A program made the position numbers and the translations under genes. Below, one piece after another: positions 36,895 through 49,900 of a DNA stretch of 64,000 nucleotides; the stretch's first letter is position 1; each line of letters begins with the position of its first letter. Source of the stretch: Nymphalis io (taxonomy: Eukaryota > Arthropoda > Insecta > Lepidoptera > Nymphalidae); the NCBI RefSeq assembly GCF_905147045.1, contig NC_065916.1, positions 4,628,468-4,692,467 on the forward strand, given 5' to 3'. Below the pieces are notes generated by a model that worked only from the letters and a program-made list of their open reading frames with translations, did not search any database and had not been told where the DNA came from.

Positions 36895-36989
36895 CTGTAG
36901 TTTTGTTCGTAATCCCAGTAGTCCTTGTAACGCGGGTGCCAGCGCGGGCCCCCGCGCGAGTAGGGCCGTCTCGAGCCCCCTTGGCTCAT
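36895..36989 (-). CDS. Candidate first coding exon, RGG/tyrosine-rich product
   Basis: On the minus strand an ATG at 36989 opens a frame of 31 codons plus two bases, ending at a possible donor (CTACAG then GTTCGT) at 36895. The peptide has SRRPYSRGGPRWHPR followed by a tyrosine/aspartate-rich run (YKDYWDYEQNY), a composition seen at termini of RNA-binding proteins. Upstream is a CpG-rich leader typical of a housekeeping promoter. A five-codon upstream frame (ATG at 37003) ends in TGA that overlaps the main ATG as ATGA. I could not find a following exon further left on this strand, so the gene is unproven and might instead be a promoter-associated fragment. Confidence 0.3.
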
Positions 36990-37260
36990 ACCTGCTGCGC
37001 CATACCACACTGTATCGATCCGCGCCGCTGCTGCGGGCTGTATCGCCCGCTTCTTAACACCTTTACTGCACCACAAAACCACAAACACACTGCACTGCGT
37101 CACTGTCACTTCGCGATAAATACTAAAAAAATTACTAAAGGACTCCTACGGAGCCCCTACGCTATTGTTTTGGAGACGACTGCAACAGCGCGAAGCTCGC
37201 GCAGACTGAGCGAACGTACGCAAGCGCGCCAACGTCACGGATAGAGGAAGCGCGCCCTAG
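36990..37260 (-). promoter_or_regulatory. CpG-rich block, possible minus-strand promoter and leader
   Basis: About 270 bases with many CpG dinucleotides and motifs such as GCGCGCTT and CGTACG stand out sharply from AT-rich flanks. The block lies just upstream of the candidate exon at 36895-36989. A small self-complementary element, TCCTACGGAGCCCC, is near 37143. No TATA box is obvious. Confidence 0.4.
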
Positions 37261-39493
37261 CGGAACCTCCAAGAGTCGATTTCAAAAAGAACCGCCAAAC
37301 TTAGTTGAATCACTAATGAAAATTATTCTATGATTACCTCACAGGTATTAAGAGTAATGAGCTGTAGGTGATAAAATAATGTTCGGAGAATCTGGAGGGC
37401 GAAAATCAACATAAAATTATCAGTTTTGACTTCGGTCGCACTGAGTATTGATTTTATATAAGACACAAGTACAATCTCATTTACTTATCACAGCTCGACA
37501 CAAATTAGTCAAAGGTTACATAGTACAAAGGCTGGGCGTGTTATCGCGCACTTCAAATGTTCACATAATTAATGTGAATCAGCGATTATCACGCTGCGAC
37601 TGTTACGCACTACCGAGCATTTTAGGTTTTCTGCAATTTCACTTTATCTATGTGTCTGAACTTTTAAGTATCACCAGGTTTAACATAAGAGTAACAAAAA
37701 CGTAGGAAATACTTTATTTTATATAATAAAAAGAAACGCTATGCCTCATTTGGACTACACAATACGTAAGCTTTATAAAAAACTTTACACAACTCGCCTT
37801 ACTTCTGCCTTATAGCGCTGACAGCTCTTAAATTATTTGTTCAAATTTAAATAATCATAGATGTCTTTTGCTGCAAAGCGCTTTAGCGCTTGACAACTCC
37901 AATGCCCCACCCATTGTTATTATAATGCAGCCAACATGACGCGCAAAGTGTAGTGTGAAGATAGCTATACTAAGAATGTCACATTGTTGTTTTCTCTCTC
38001 CAAGTAATGGATAAGACAAAGATAGCAATAGGTGTATATCATTATAGTTGCAGGCAGTCCATTAAAAATCGTCATTGTAATAATATAGCTAGAAAAATAC
38101 CTTTTGCTAACAAATGTTACGTAATTTATTTTGAGTTATCTTTGTAGTGTTCATTTTGATTGCATTTGTCATGAAAATAAATTCAAATAAAGTTACAGTT
38201 TAATAAGTTTTATTGTGTCATCAAATGAACAAATAAAAGTTTAAAATACAAATGATTATTAAATATATATTCAACGCTTCTACTAATAAATATAATTGCG
38301 ATAAAGTATAATTTGTTGAGATCTACGAAACATTAATGTAATTCTTTATAAATATACTTAGAACTACATTGTAGTGGACTAAAATTTACTAAAACGTTGA
38401 CAATTAAATATCAGACATTATTGACGATTACCAATTGTATGTATTGACTGCAGCATGAATATTTGAGTAAAATGGCTGCTCAATTGTGAGGAATAAATAA
38501 TCTGTCAAATCCGATTTATGTGTAAATTAAGAACTTCGATTTACATTAAAAGTTATATAATTAAACTCATTCGTGTTTATTTATAATTTTCACATGTATT
38601 TTTAGATGTAAATCTATATCTAGGTTACATATACCTAATATTTTGTTTTTAATGCTAAAATTAAGGAAGTTTCCAAAGAACAGCACTTCTGGCAACTCGC
38701 ACAGATCGAAGATGCATATTTGAATATTTTACATGGTACAAATACAATAAGAAAGTTTATTTTATTTGGTTAAAATTGAAACTCGTTCTATAATAAAGTT
38801 ATTTGTACATCAAGTTGGCCGATCAGTTTATATACATATTATATATAAACAAAACTACTAAGGTTTAGACTTGTCTTAATAAGAAATTTCATATTCATAA
38901 AACCGGATATGTCATCCGAGATCTGGGTATGAGTGCAGATACATGAATAATATTATTCGGCTTCAGATACGGATTCAATTTAATTGGAATTATATCGGTG
39001 AAACGAATTTTAGATTATTTAGTAAATGTTAAAGGAAATATAAATAATCACAAGGATTGTACCGTGCAAAAATAAAATGAACAACTGTACAGTATAATAA
39101 TAAACTACAACAGTTAAACATTACTGGGGTTTAGTTAGTAATACTTGACCTTCCTTAAGCTGAAGTGCTATCCAATTGGAATTATTTTTCATGTGTTTTG
39201 TTACAATAATATAATTTTTGAATTTCCCTAGATACAAATTAAGCTAAATGTTTACTAGGCTGCAACTTAGAAATCATTTACTTGTTTTCGCTTTCGCCGA
39301 GTGAGAATGATGTCATTTTGGCTCAAACATATTTGATTTGTAATAAATAATAACGTATAATCGTACAATCGTCGTCAACGGGCTTTCATATGGTTTCCAT
39401 AAATTTAATTGACGTTCAATTTAAAAAAAAAACAATAACAAAAATATATTTAATCTGATACTTAAAATAAAATATAAAATTTTTCATAAACAT
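37261..39493. other. AT-rich spacer 3' of eIF2B-beta
   Basis: I see no supported gene, RNA gene or well-preserved repeat in these 2.2 kb. Confidence 0.5.
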
Positions 39494-39499
39494 TTTATT
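39494..39499 (-). terminator. Poly(A) signal of eIF2B-beta
   Basis: AATAAA on the minus strand, about 40 bases beyond the eIF2B-beta stop codon. Confidence 0.75.
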
Positions 39500-39536
39500 A
39501 AAGGCAAAAATATAGGTATATATTTATTGAGTAGTT

Positions 39537-42500
39537 TTACAATTGATAGTCGTTTGGGTCATAGAGTTCTGACAGCAGACGGTAGATGTAGGAGGGAGAA
39601 CTGCCTCCGCTGGAAAAACAACGTTATATATATTTGCCAATGCTAAAGAAAACAAAAAAATATATAAATGGTGGTTGATCTCGTAGCACCTTACTCTTTA
39701 TTTGCAAATCTCTCTTTCAAATCAGTTAAATTAAATTGTAATCAACAATCGTTCTAGTTAAGCAACTTACAGATTGGTTATGAAAAGTGTGATGTGGTCG
39801 GGCGGTACCACATCGTACAGAGGCGCCTCCACGCGCACATACGCGCTCTCCAAGCCTCTGCAACAAACGATATGAAAGTAAAATATAAATAAGTTAAAAC
39901 ATTTATCACTTAGGTGTCTACCAATCTTTACTAATTTTATAAATGAGAAAGTCACTCTGTCTATTATGCTTTCAAGGCTACGCCACTGAACCGATTTTGA
40001 TAAAATTTGATTTGAAGCTTTTACACCGAATACATTCCTCCCCTAACACGCGGGCGAAGACTAATAATTAATATATGTATAACAAATAAACTTTTATATC
40101 AATGTCGCGGTCCGTTGTCCATTTTCTGGGCGGCAAAGTTCAGTTTCCGAGCTTTGAAAGCACCGGAAAAAGATTGGGTTTGGGTTACAGGAAATTCGAA
40201 CCAGTCTCTTGAGGATATAGCATATAGGATATCTTGAGATACCGAGGCGTATGTTATTGAGAGACGGATCCAGGTATGAGGCTGGCCAATACTCAAAGAC
40301 CGAAGAAATAATATATTTTTATTTAAGACACGTCACAATTGTTTGAGTACCCCGTACTGACTGATTGATTAATGTATTATAATAATCTAATAGGAAATTG
40401 TTATGATTTCGTCATCATGCCAAATATGGAGTACAACTAAAAAGGCGATGTGCTGACGGCACAAGGACATTTTGAAATCCCTCAACTCTTTAAATGATAC
40501 TCATGGACTATTTGACAAGGATTAAATAAGGAACGGTACTGACGAGTAGGGCAGCGCGCGGTGCGCCGGCGCCAGCGCCTCGAACAGCTGGCCGCCGCAC
40601 GCGTGCAGCGCCGACAGCAGGTACAGCGGCGACAGCACGATCACCTGCGGCGACGTTAACCACCATTAACTCTTACACATTATCAAGGGCCTTACTCGTC
40701 AGGCTAGTCAATTTTTTTAGGTATATGAAGAGATGATGAAGGCTTAAAGATATATATATTTGTTTACGTCTTTAATTTGTACCAGAGTATTTTTTGTTAC
40801 GTAATTTGTCCGTCCGTATGAGACATCGAACAATGGTCTATATCAATGTAGTTTCTAAGGAGGAGGCAGTAAATATTAATTTATGGCGCCATCTGCTGGT
40901 GATAACATGTATGTAGTGTACTGACGGTGACGGAGTGATGCGCGGCGGCGGCGGTAACGGCGAGAGTACCGGCTGCCACCAGTGCCGCGCCACCCGCTAG
41001 CGTGCCAGCAGCGCCCACCACCACCTGCAAACCATATAATATTTTTAAAATATTTATTTAACACAATATGTATACACATACAATATGTCTTACATTGATG
41101 CTGTCGAGGCTAGTAGGAGAAATAAAACTTATAACAGATAAACAGATAGACGACACGAGCTCACCTTGTTGACCCTGGGCATGAGCGCACCCACGGCCGC
41201 CCCCCCCACCACCGTCACCGACACGCCCGCCGCCGACAGCCGCGCCGCCATCGCGTGGCTCTGCGGGCGGAAAGTGCACGTGCAGGGTATACTGACTGCG
41301 TTTGTACTTTTTGCTCCGAGATCATTATTGTTGGGAAAAAAATTGTTGCTACTCTTTTTGTGCGACCCACATTCGATTGCAATGTATCAATACTTTGCAC
41401 GTTCTGTAAGCCAACATGTGGAGATGACCTTAGGCACAAGGGACATAACATCTTAGATTCCACGAGGGTGCGGGGAGTGGTTTCTATTTTTTGCAGCGCC
41501 GGTGTGTTCTCGTGTACTAGGCACCTCGGCCACGTCCGGCCCCTCAGCGAGCAGCAGGCGGAAGCGCTTGGTGGTGGAGGCGCGCAGGAAGCGCTCCACG
41601 AGCGCGCTGGCGCCGTACGTGAGCAGCAGCTCGTCCGCGTGCACGTGCTCGCGGGCCTGCGCGCTCAGCGACGACGCGCTGGCGTCCAGCTCGGCGCGCA
41701 GCTGTAACGAGACAGGCGACTGTTTGAGTACTTATAGTATGGTAGGTAATATAAATTAGTTTATTAATAACCTCCTCCTCAAAAAGGGAGAGGAGGGCTT
41801 AGCCCAGCAGTGGGACATTTACAGGCTGTTACTGTTATTTTTGTTATTTTAAATGCTTGTCTTGCCCTTTTTTATAACAGTCGCCTCGCCCCGACTTCAC
41901 CCTCATGTGAGTTTTTTGTACCCCAGACCATGTGTAGGTAAAATTTTATGGTGATCGGTGTAACAAACAAACCAACTCACTTTTGTATTTATAATACTAG
42001 TTAGGATTGCTTCCCAGAAGTTAAAAAATAATTCTATGTAATGTGTTATATATAAGTGCGTTAGTAATTTTATTAAGACAATCAGATTTTACGGTTTGTA
42101 AAAATTTTTATGTTATTGAGATCAACTCCAATCAATATATGTAAATGTTAAGCATAATAATTATAATCCAGTGCCGCTTTTATTCAAAAGAAAAACAAAT
42201 AATTTGAAATTTTAGTCTTGTAAAATAGCGATTCAAACCTCAGCGATGTGATCCCTTATGGGCTCCTTCAAGTCCCTGGCAGCAGGCCCAAGCGTCGCGC
42301 GTCGGCTCGGGGCGGCCAGCACCAGGCGCTGCAGAGACTCACCAGCCCCTTCTACACTCTGGAATACATCACAACAAATGTTAGAGCCCGGATATATCTA
42401 ACAGTTCAATCTTCTATTTCTACATCATGTTGGTCCTCTAGGAGCTGGATATAATATTCTAAAATTAAAAAATAGATATACAAATAATTTGATGAAAAGT

Positions 42501-43990
42501 ATGGTAGCGTTTCCTCAAGTGTGTGTGAATTATCAGTTAAAATCCACACGTCATATCGTGGGTGAGGTTCACCTGGTTCGCGTGCGCTCTCTGCTCATCT
42601 CGTATCGCTCTCAGCACGCGGCGCACCATGTTGCCGGCTGCCAGCTCTGTGGGCAACGCCTGTACTATGTTACGTCCGACTGCGCGAACTAAATTGCACA
42701 GTGACCTGGAAGAGATAGTGGTTCTCTACTTAGAAATTATACTCGAGTCTTCTGAGCTTGAGTGGTGGTTGGAAAAAAGGTATGGGTGTTTGTAGGAGCG
42801 TTCAATTAAGCTGCCGTCAATCATGGTATAAGCTCTTCATATTAGATACACAAATCTGTAAGGTCAATTAACCTTTATGTGGCAAGGTATTTCTATCTAT
42901 AAAAATACACTTTTATAAAAGCCTTAATAAGTAGAAACTTGAAGGTACATTCATTTTACTCAATAGGCCATATAGATGATAAAAATGTTAAGTTATTATT
43001 TTTTTGAACTTTAAACAAAATTTTTAGATTTAATCGTGTTATTACCTTATTTTTTTTACAACTTTTATTTACATGTCTGTAATATAAGTTGTGAAAATAG
43101 GGTAACCGCTAATAAGTTGCTTGTTCTTTTAGAATATCTGTGATTGATATGAATGGCCACTAGCCGCTTACATTCCAATGGCATCTGCCTAAGAGGGAAC
43201 GCTTAGCAGGAGTTGTGTTACTTCGATGACAAAAATAAATGATTAACAAATAAGTTCTTACAGTGCATTTGTGCTTTCAGACTCACTGATGATCTGTTCC
43301 AGGAGATCAACGGTTGCCACGGCAATGTTCTTCGATCCCTGAATTTTTCTGTAATAAAGAAAAGTGACAACGTAACAAGATATTACTTTAAAAAAGTAAT
43401 AGAGCACAAATTAAGCACAGGTGATTAAAAAAGTACTTTTTTAAAGTTTGTTGTAATGACATCATCATGTCATCTCCATCAACCAGAGGTGTTGTGGAGC
43501 CCCATAGCCCCATCTAGGAATCTAATCTAGTGTGCAATGAATTGTCGAGGAATCGCTGACACTGATAGTACAATTTATATTAGTTCCGGAGTCAGAGTTC
43601 CTCCACCAGTGTTGCTAATGTAAATAAAATCCCTAGATTTAGATAATACTGCAAACAAATTGTGTACATGATTCTTTTGGATGTAAATAAAAATTTATTA
43701 TTATTATAATTCAATGTATTAGAGACAGGGGCAACGAAGGTTTTTTTTAATTAGTTAGATGGAATTATTTCTCAATTTTTTTGGGTAATTAAATATCAAA
43801 TTACCTACTTGATATACCGTTACTCATATGTTTAATTGCTGTAATTATTGTTAAGAGAGTAACCAGTACAATCTAATTGTAAGTTCAAATTGAATCCCAC
43901 TTACCCACTTCTTACGTCAGACACGAATTTTACAATATTGTCTGAAGTTTTTTCATCTAAATCCTTCAAGTTACCTTCAGAAGGTGCCAT
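39537..43990 (-). CDS. eIF2Bbeta: Translation initiation factor eIF2B subunit beta, 10 exons
   Basis: eIF2B is the guanine nucleotide exchange factor that recharges eIF2 with GTP in the cytosol; the beta subunit is part of its regulatory core with alpha and delta. Exons, 5' to 3' on the minus strand: 43990-43905, 43348-43262, 42705-42573, 42358-42239, 41701-41525, 41260-41165, 41024-40926, 40644-40544, 39857-39771 and 39609-39537. They total 1059 bases, in phase throughout, for 352 residues (human protein: 351). Family marks seen: GNMVRRVL near residue 92, ESLQRL near 131, AEGPDVAESHAMA near 200, LMPRVNK, AAAAHHSV, VPPDHITLFITNL and the C-terminal SPSYIYRLLSELYDPNDYQL. Most introns use GTAAG/GTGAG; two donors read GTCAGT. 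Exons 4-8 are very GC-rich and unusually rich in alanine. SINE scraps lie in the introns (41430-41462, 41771-41840). Confidence 0.95.
39935..40055 (-). mobile_element. 'cggcttcg' repeat fragment in an eIF2B-beta intron
   Basis: Carries 'ctaattttataaatgagaaa', 'ttcaaggctacgccactgaa' and 'cgattttgataaaatttgat', in the same order as the copy at 34640-34830. It lies in the intron between exons 8 and 9. Confidence 0.65.
41430..41462 (-). mobile_element. SINE-B scrap in an eIF2B-beta intron
   Basis: The block 'aggcacaagggacataacat' then 'cttag' matches the middle of the family. Only about 33 bases remain. Confidence 0.65.
41771..41840 (+). mobile_element. SINE-A 3' fragment in an eIF2B-beta intron
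   Basis: Has 'ctcctcaaaaagggagagga', 'cccagcagtgggacatttac' and 'aggctgttactgtta'. It is inserted antisense to the gene, about 70 bases upstream of exon 5 in transcript order. Confidence 0.9.
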
Positions 43991-44654
43991 CGTTTATTAT
44001 ATTAATGTTATTATAGTATTTACAAATAATATTTGCGAATTGCTGCTGTTCTAACCTCATCTGCTCATGTTATGACGTTTGGTGACATATTGTCGTTTAC
44101 ACTTTGTGTTAAGAAATAAGAAGTTCCAATGGTAAGTAAATAATTAAGAAATCATTATAATATCTCTCCTTATTAAATACTTGATAAAACATATTTATAT
44201 GTATTTATTTATTTAATTCAGAATTTTTTGTATAATGAAATATGTTAGTCTAAGAATTATTATTTTTTTATTATAGTGTCTTAAAAAAATGTACTTGTCA
44301 ATTTTATATATTTATTAAATTATATTGTATTTGTTTACGTTTACTTTGAATTGAACAAATTATAACTAAATGTGTTGTCGAATTGGATAAACGCCCGTTG
44401 GTAGCTACGACACAGTTTAATACTAAGTTACTGACACTTAACACAAGTTTTTTAGAATAAGTATGTACACTACTTTTTCTCTAAGCGGAGAACGTGTTAT
44501 TGTGTGTCTTAAATAATAATAGAGAAAATAAAAAAATATATAGTTGGGAAAAGTAAATAGTATATTTTTATCAAAATTTTAACACAACAAAAAAGGTCTA
44601 CATTGAGTAGAAAATATAAATTAGTAATAAATCAGTCAATCAAAATATTATTCT
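43991..44654. promoter_or_regulatory. Spacer holding the eIF2B-beta promoter and the neighbour's 3' end
   Basis: The 664 bases between the eIF2B-beta ATG and the stop of the upstream minus-strand gene must contain the eIF2B-beta promoter. No clear TATA box; the region is AT-rich throughout. Confidence 0.4.
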
Positions 44655-46362
44655 TTATGAACAAACATGATTGTTACAAGAACAAATGTTGTAAACGGTC
44701 GGTATGCCTACAAAAAAGTTATTCCAAAGGTTCCAAGCCGGTTCATCATCTGAAAATGATGTTTGAAGCGCTGCCTGGCGCTTTGCATCTTTACTTCCGC
44801 TTGACGAAGATGAGTACGAAACTAAACGCTTTCTATGTTTTTTAATTATCCTCGACCGAGGACTACTGACTTTCTTTAATGATTTTGGTGTGGATGTTAC
44901 GGTACAAAGTATATTAAAATCAGTGACAGAGGAATCGGCTAATTCCATTTCACTACCTGAAGCTACCACGTTTGCAATTTCGATTCCAAAACTCTCACTA
45001 ATGTCTCTATCGATACTTTCACAAATGGGTACTTCATGATGCGGTAAAGAATCTTCAGGGCATATTGTCTGGAGCCGTCTCATAATTTCTGGTGTTTCAT
45101 TGTGACTTACCGGACTGCTACTCCTTGCACTTGCTTCTGTAACATATTTTATGACATCATTAATCTTTACGTTACACCTGTAGGCTAATATCACAAAAAA
45201 CTCACATTAACAATTGGTTTTATAGGACGAACTTACAAATACTAAAAAAAGGCCTGGTTTTAGACTAATTTAGCAACATACAAAATAAGTACAACTATTA
45301 TTTAAATATTAAGGTTTATTTTATTAATTTGATATCACATATCTTGTATACTAGATAATTCTATTCGATTCTAGATAATTCTAGGCTTTACGTGGCGTAA
45401 ACATTGTTAAATTTTAGACTGTTTGTAAGAATTTCTAGAAAGAAACCCGTGGCTTGTGCTCAGGAATTGGACATTGCAGTTTTTTTACCTATATTATATA
45501 ATGATTAACGAGGCTCTCAAATAAATATGAATAAAAAATGACCTGTAGTTTTTGCAAGTTCCTTTTCTACTCCTTGTCTAGTTTCTATTTCGTATGCACC
45601 TGCAACGCAGCTCTGTTCGCTTCTCATGGAAGAGGAGGACGTATCAGTTTGTTTTGTCAAGTAACTTTGGCTGCTTTTATCCCATTCCTTGCTTGAATCA
45701 CTTTCATGCAATGATTGTTTCGACATTTTGACAACAACTGTGTGGACATCGGCTTTTGTTATTATTTGTTCATGCCCGCTATTCTCTTCTGATTCGGTAC
45801 TCTCCGAGTTACAACTCGTCGATCTAGTCGCTTCCTGATTTGTTTCGTCGCTGGTAGTTTGAGGAGAATATTCCTCTTTATCCAGAATAGCTTCTTGAAT
45901 AAATTTGTCGCTCGCTAAGATTCTGTTTTCGGTATCAAAACTAGTACCTTGTTGCATTAGATTATCGTCTCCACTTTCAAGACCTGTACTATCACAACTG
46001 AGCGTATCGTAGTCTATGTTTAAAAAGTCTCTTTTATAAAGTCTTCTCATTTCTTTCGCTAATTTGTTATAGAATTCTTCGGTTTCATCTTCAAGATATT
46101 TCCGCGGCTCTTTTTCTATTATTAAATCTGGCAAAGGACTCTCTGGTCTATATATTTCATCACTTGGCGATAACAGCGTTGGCTCCTCGCTTTCATTTAT
46201 AGGGGACAACACTGAAATAAAATAAAAAAACATTTGCTCAACTGATTGCTTAAGTTATGTACTATTAAGATTGTAATAAAGCTTACTAGGTATATCCTCA
46301 AATAAACTTCTTATCAAGTAAGTTTTTCGCCTCTCCCACTCTTGTTTAGAACTTCGCCACAT
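44655..46362 (-). CDS. Unrecognised serine/acid-rich protein, 3 exons
   Basis: Minus-strand exons 46362-46287, 46211-45543 and 45136-44655 join in frame to 1227 bases (408 residues plus stop). Exon 1 begins MWRSSKQEWERRKTY and ends at a GTAAGC donor; the second intron uses GTCATT, a weak donor, and a clean TTACAG acceptor. The product is hydrophilic and low in complexity: acidic stretches (residues about 30-75 and 150-190), many serines (SSSSS runs) and a basic patch near RIIKKHRKR before a hydrophobic end containing WNLWNNFFVGIP. No signal peptide or membrane segment is evident. I recognise no domain. It may be a nuclear or centrosomal scaffold, but that is a guess. If the second donor is not used, exon 2 would instead end 13 codons later (GHFLFIFI). 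Confidence 0.7.
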
Positions 46363-46945
46363 TTTTGGAAACTATTTATTTTTTTCTTACTATGCGTATA
46401 TATAAAAACAAATGTTTTTGAGTAAATAATTTCAAGCTTTTGATTTATGAAATATTGAAGGTAGTTTTAATTTATATGTCACATACTAGATTAACATACA
46501 TACTAAATTATATTTAAAAAATAATAGATGCGTTATATTAGTACATCGGCCCAATAAAATGTATTAAATATATTTATAATTTAAAACACAAATATGTTGT
46601 TAATTAAAATATTATGTACATATGCAAATGTCACTCAAAATTTTTCACTGCAAGTATCCAAGCACAATCATCTGTAAGCTGTCATTTCTAAATGACAGTC
46701 ATTTAAAATCAATATATCCAAAATATATGAAATTTTCTTCAATTTCTACACTTATAGACAATTTTAAACCATTCTATTTCATTAAAACACCTAAGCAATA
46801 AACTGTCTTCTATTTGAATGTCAGTTTCATTGAATATTTCGAAGATAAAATGAGTTTTGCTAACCGCAATGAATTTGTAACGCTTGAGCGATTGTTTGAT
46901 GCGGAAATGCAAGCGAATTGAGTGAAATTGTGTTAAAATATTACA
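46363..46945. promoter_or_regulatory. Bidirectional intergenic promoter region
   Basis: The 583 bases between the divergent start codons of the serine-rich gene (minus) and the ankyrin gene (plus) probably serve both. The stretch is AT-rich with no obvious TATA box at usual spacing. Co-regulation is inferred only from arrangement. Confidence 0.4.
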
Positions 46946-49900
46946 ATGGACCTGTCGCCAGACGAGGAACACTTCCAAGGCCGGCTCCTGCATCAGGTGG
47001 GCTATTATTTTCGCAACTAATGATACAAGTTTGCATCGTGTTAGAATGTCGCAATTTCCATTTTAGCCCATATTTACGTCCGAGTAAATTTAGCAATAAC
47101 ATTTTGACGAAGTGCGTGATGCATATTATTTTTATAAATATTTTATTGTAAATATAGTTTGATTTTGGATCTGTAATTTTTTTTAATTTTAATAGCTATT
47201 TTTTTATGATATGGGATTAAATGAATGTCCATCTTATCTTTTAATATACAAAGATTAGCTATTTCATTGAATATATATAACATTTTACATATTCTTTATA
47301 GAACAAAAATTTAAACTATATTTTAGTAACTAAAATCTGTCTGTGTCGTCTATTTAATCATACATATTTATATCTTTATATATATATCTATATATATTGT
47401 GTCGAATTTCACTGAAATTCTGCCACATGTGTATTCCATCAACCCGCATTGGAGCAGCGTGGTGGAGTAAGCTCCAAACCTCCTCAAAAAGGGAGAGGAG
47501 GCCTTAGCCCAGCAGTGGGACGTTCACAGGCTGTTACTTACTATATATATCTAGCTGGGCCTTGTAATAAAGTAGAATTATCCTTCTGACAGTTATGGAT
47601 ATTGCTTTGGTATACATTCTACAGCTTGAGAAAAAACATTTTAATGGGAATATAGCTTCTACAATTAATGTACTCAACCATTTACATAAGCGATACTCAA
47701 CCTTTTCTTTATAGGGGCCACAAACACGTGTTAGTCATGGTGTCGCAGGCAGCAAACAAAAAATATGGTTTTGGGATTGATACAAATAAAAATAAACAAT
47801 TATGAACAGATTTATCACATATATTTTAACATTTTTTTATCATTTCATGATGTTTCAAACACTTTGCAGTGTCTGTGGTCAGAAACAGTTGTTTAATTCA
47901 AATGATTTAGGTGTTAAAAAAACCTTTGCAATTTAAAAATTGAAAATAAACTAAAAGCAGGCTGGCCCACCAGAAAAGCCCAGTAGGTCGAGGTTGAGTA
48001 CCGCTAATCGACGTCCCCTACTTTGTATACTTCACTCCAGTTTCCTTGTACATGAACTTTTTAATAATTATTTTATAAGATTATTAAACATAACGTTATA
48101 ACGTGTTTAGAATGTAGGTTGTACAGTGACACTGACGAGGCTCTCATACTTATGGTTATAATATAATAGTTTAGGATTAATGACTGAAAATAAAATTAAG
48201 GTTGTGATTGTTTCCATTTATATGTTTCAGTATATATTTTTTAATCGAAATCATGTTGTATTTAATTTTTAGTTTTTTTTTGTATACATTGTTTGTAATA
48301 AATCATTTTTTGGTTTTGTCTTGGAGTGTACAATTAAGTTTTTTCTAAATGTATATATTGTATTAAACTCCACAAGGCTGCGCTATGGGACAACCTGGAG
48401 CTGCTAGAGGAACTACTAGCGGGTGGCGCAGAGGTGGACGCGCGTGACGCTCACATGCGCAGCGCTCTCCACGCGGCGGCGCTCGCTGAGCGGAGCCGCT
48501 GTCTGCCCGCACTGTGTGCAGCCGGTGCTGACGTGGACGCTCGGTCTGATCACGAGACTGGGGGAATGGTAAGTGATTAAAATTAATGACATGACCATGC
48601 ATTGTTCATCTCTATATCTACATATCTTACTTAAAGACAGAACTTGTAGCCATAAAGCCTATACTGTGTTTGTGGTGAAAGACAAAGTTGAAATTTGTCT
48701 TTTGTCTTTGATAGGATTTGGACGTCCACTGCTCGTATGTAGTCGATGCAAGAAACATTCAAGCGCTGGTTTGCGACGGCTTGTATTTTAATTTGTTTTT
48801 TAACAAGTTCTTCGTATTCCCAATGCATACAGTACGGGGCGTATTTTCGCAACAGAGAATCAATAAATTTAGGATATTAACATTAAAAATAAATAAGCAT
48901 GTCTTGTTTATCGTATTATCTATGCTTAAATCCCGAGCGGGGCCAATAAAAAACATAAGAAACCCTCAGTAGCAGCCGGAGTTCGGATATATGCAGTCCC
49001 CTCACTGTCAGTCCTGGGTTGAATTTCGGACTTCTGGACGGAATACCCAACATCTTGCGTTTACGTACGCACTAGTTCGTCTTAGAGGTGAATTGTCGTG
49101 AACTAATTTCTAAAAACTGTTTTATGGGTACTATTGTTATATTAAAGTCGATGCTGCGGTTTTCGCCAGATTAGTTATGATTAATATCGTCATTGACAGT
49201 GTAATAATTGTTCCAGACAGCGCTTCACACAGCCGCTGAGCGCGGTCATGTCGAGAATGTTAATGCGTTACTGGCCGCTGGCGCCGATCTCAGTGTTTTG
49301 ACAGCCAGCGGGGAGACAGCGCTCGCACTCGCTGAAAGGGGGAGACATCGGCATGCTGCGTTGGCGTTGCGGGAGGCGAAGGGTGAGTTTCCGTTTTACC
49401 GTCGCTTTGAAATATTGTACAGAACTCTCGGTTGTAATGATATCAGTAATATTATCATTTCTGAATGCAAAAACATGCAGTCACATTAAAATAACGTCCA
49501 CGAAAATTATATAAAGATACACCCTAGCCACGGATCATACACCATAAAATGGTCATTATCATATCAGTCAAGGATTTTTACGCCCTTGTGGCAGCTGGCA
49601 CTATAGAGAAGTAGAAGAGCCTGTACTCAGTACCCTCGTTATGAGCATGATGATGGGTCTAGATGACTCCATCGACTCGAAGCTCTACAACTTTCGGGGA
49701 TGGCTATGCATCTCGTATCTGTGTCATAGCGGACCGCCCACACTCGCTTTTGCGTCCTAAAAACCATATTTACACAGCCACTCGTGCTAATTTCAGACCG
49801 GCTAACTTTTATTAATCTTATTGTAGCTTATTTTAATTTATCGAAGTGATCTTTCCACTGCCTCAACACAAATAATTTTTTGGGTTATAGGCAGGCGGAC

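Noticed and set aside
41058..41707. Several long open frames on both strands at 41.0-41.7 kb
   Set aside because: They are antisense or out-of-frame shadows of the GC-rich eIF2B-beta exons 5-7.
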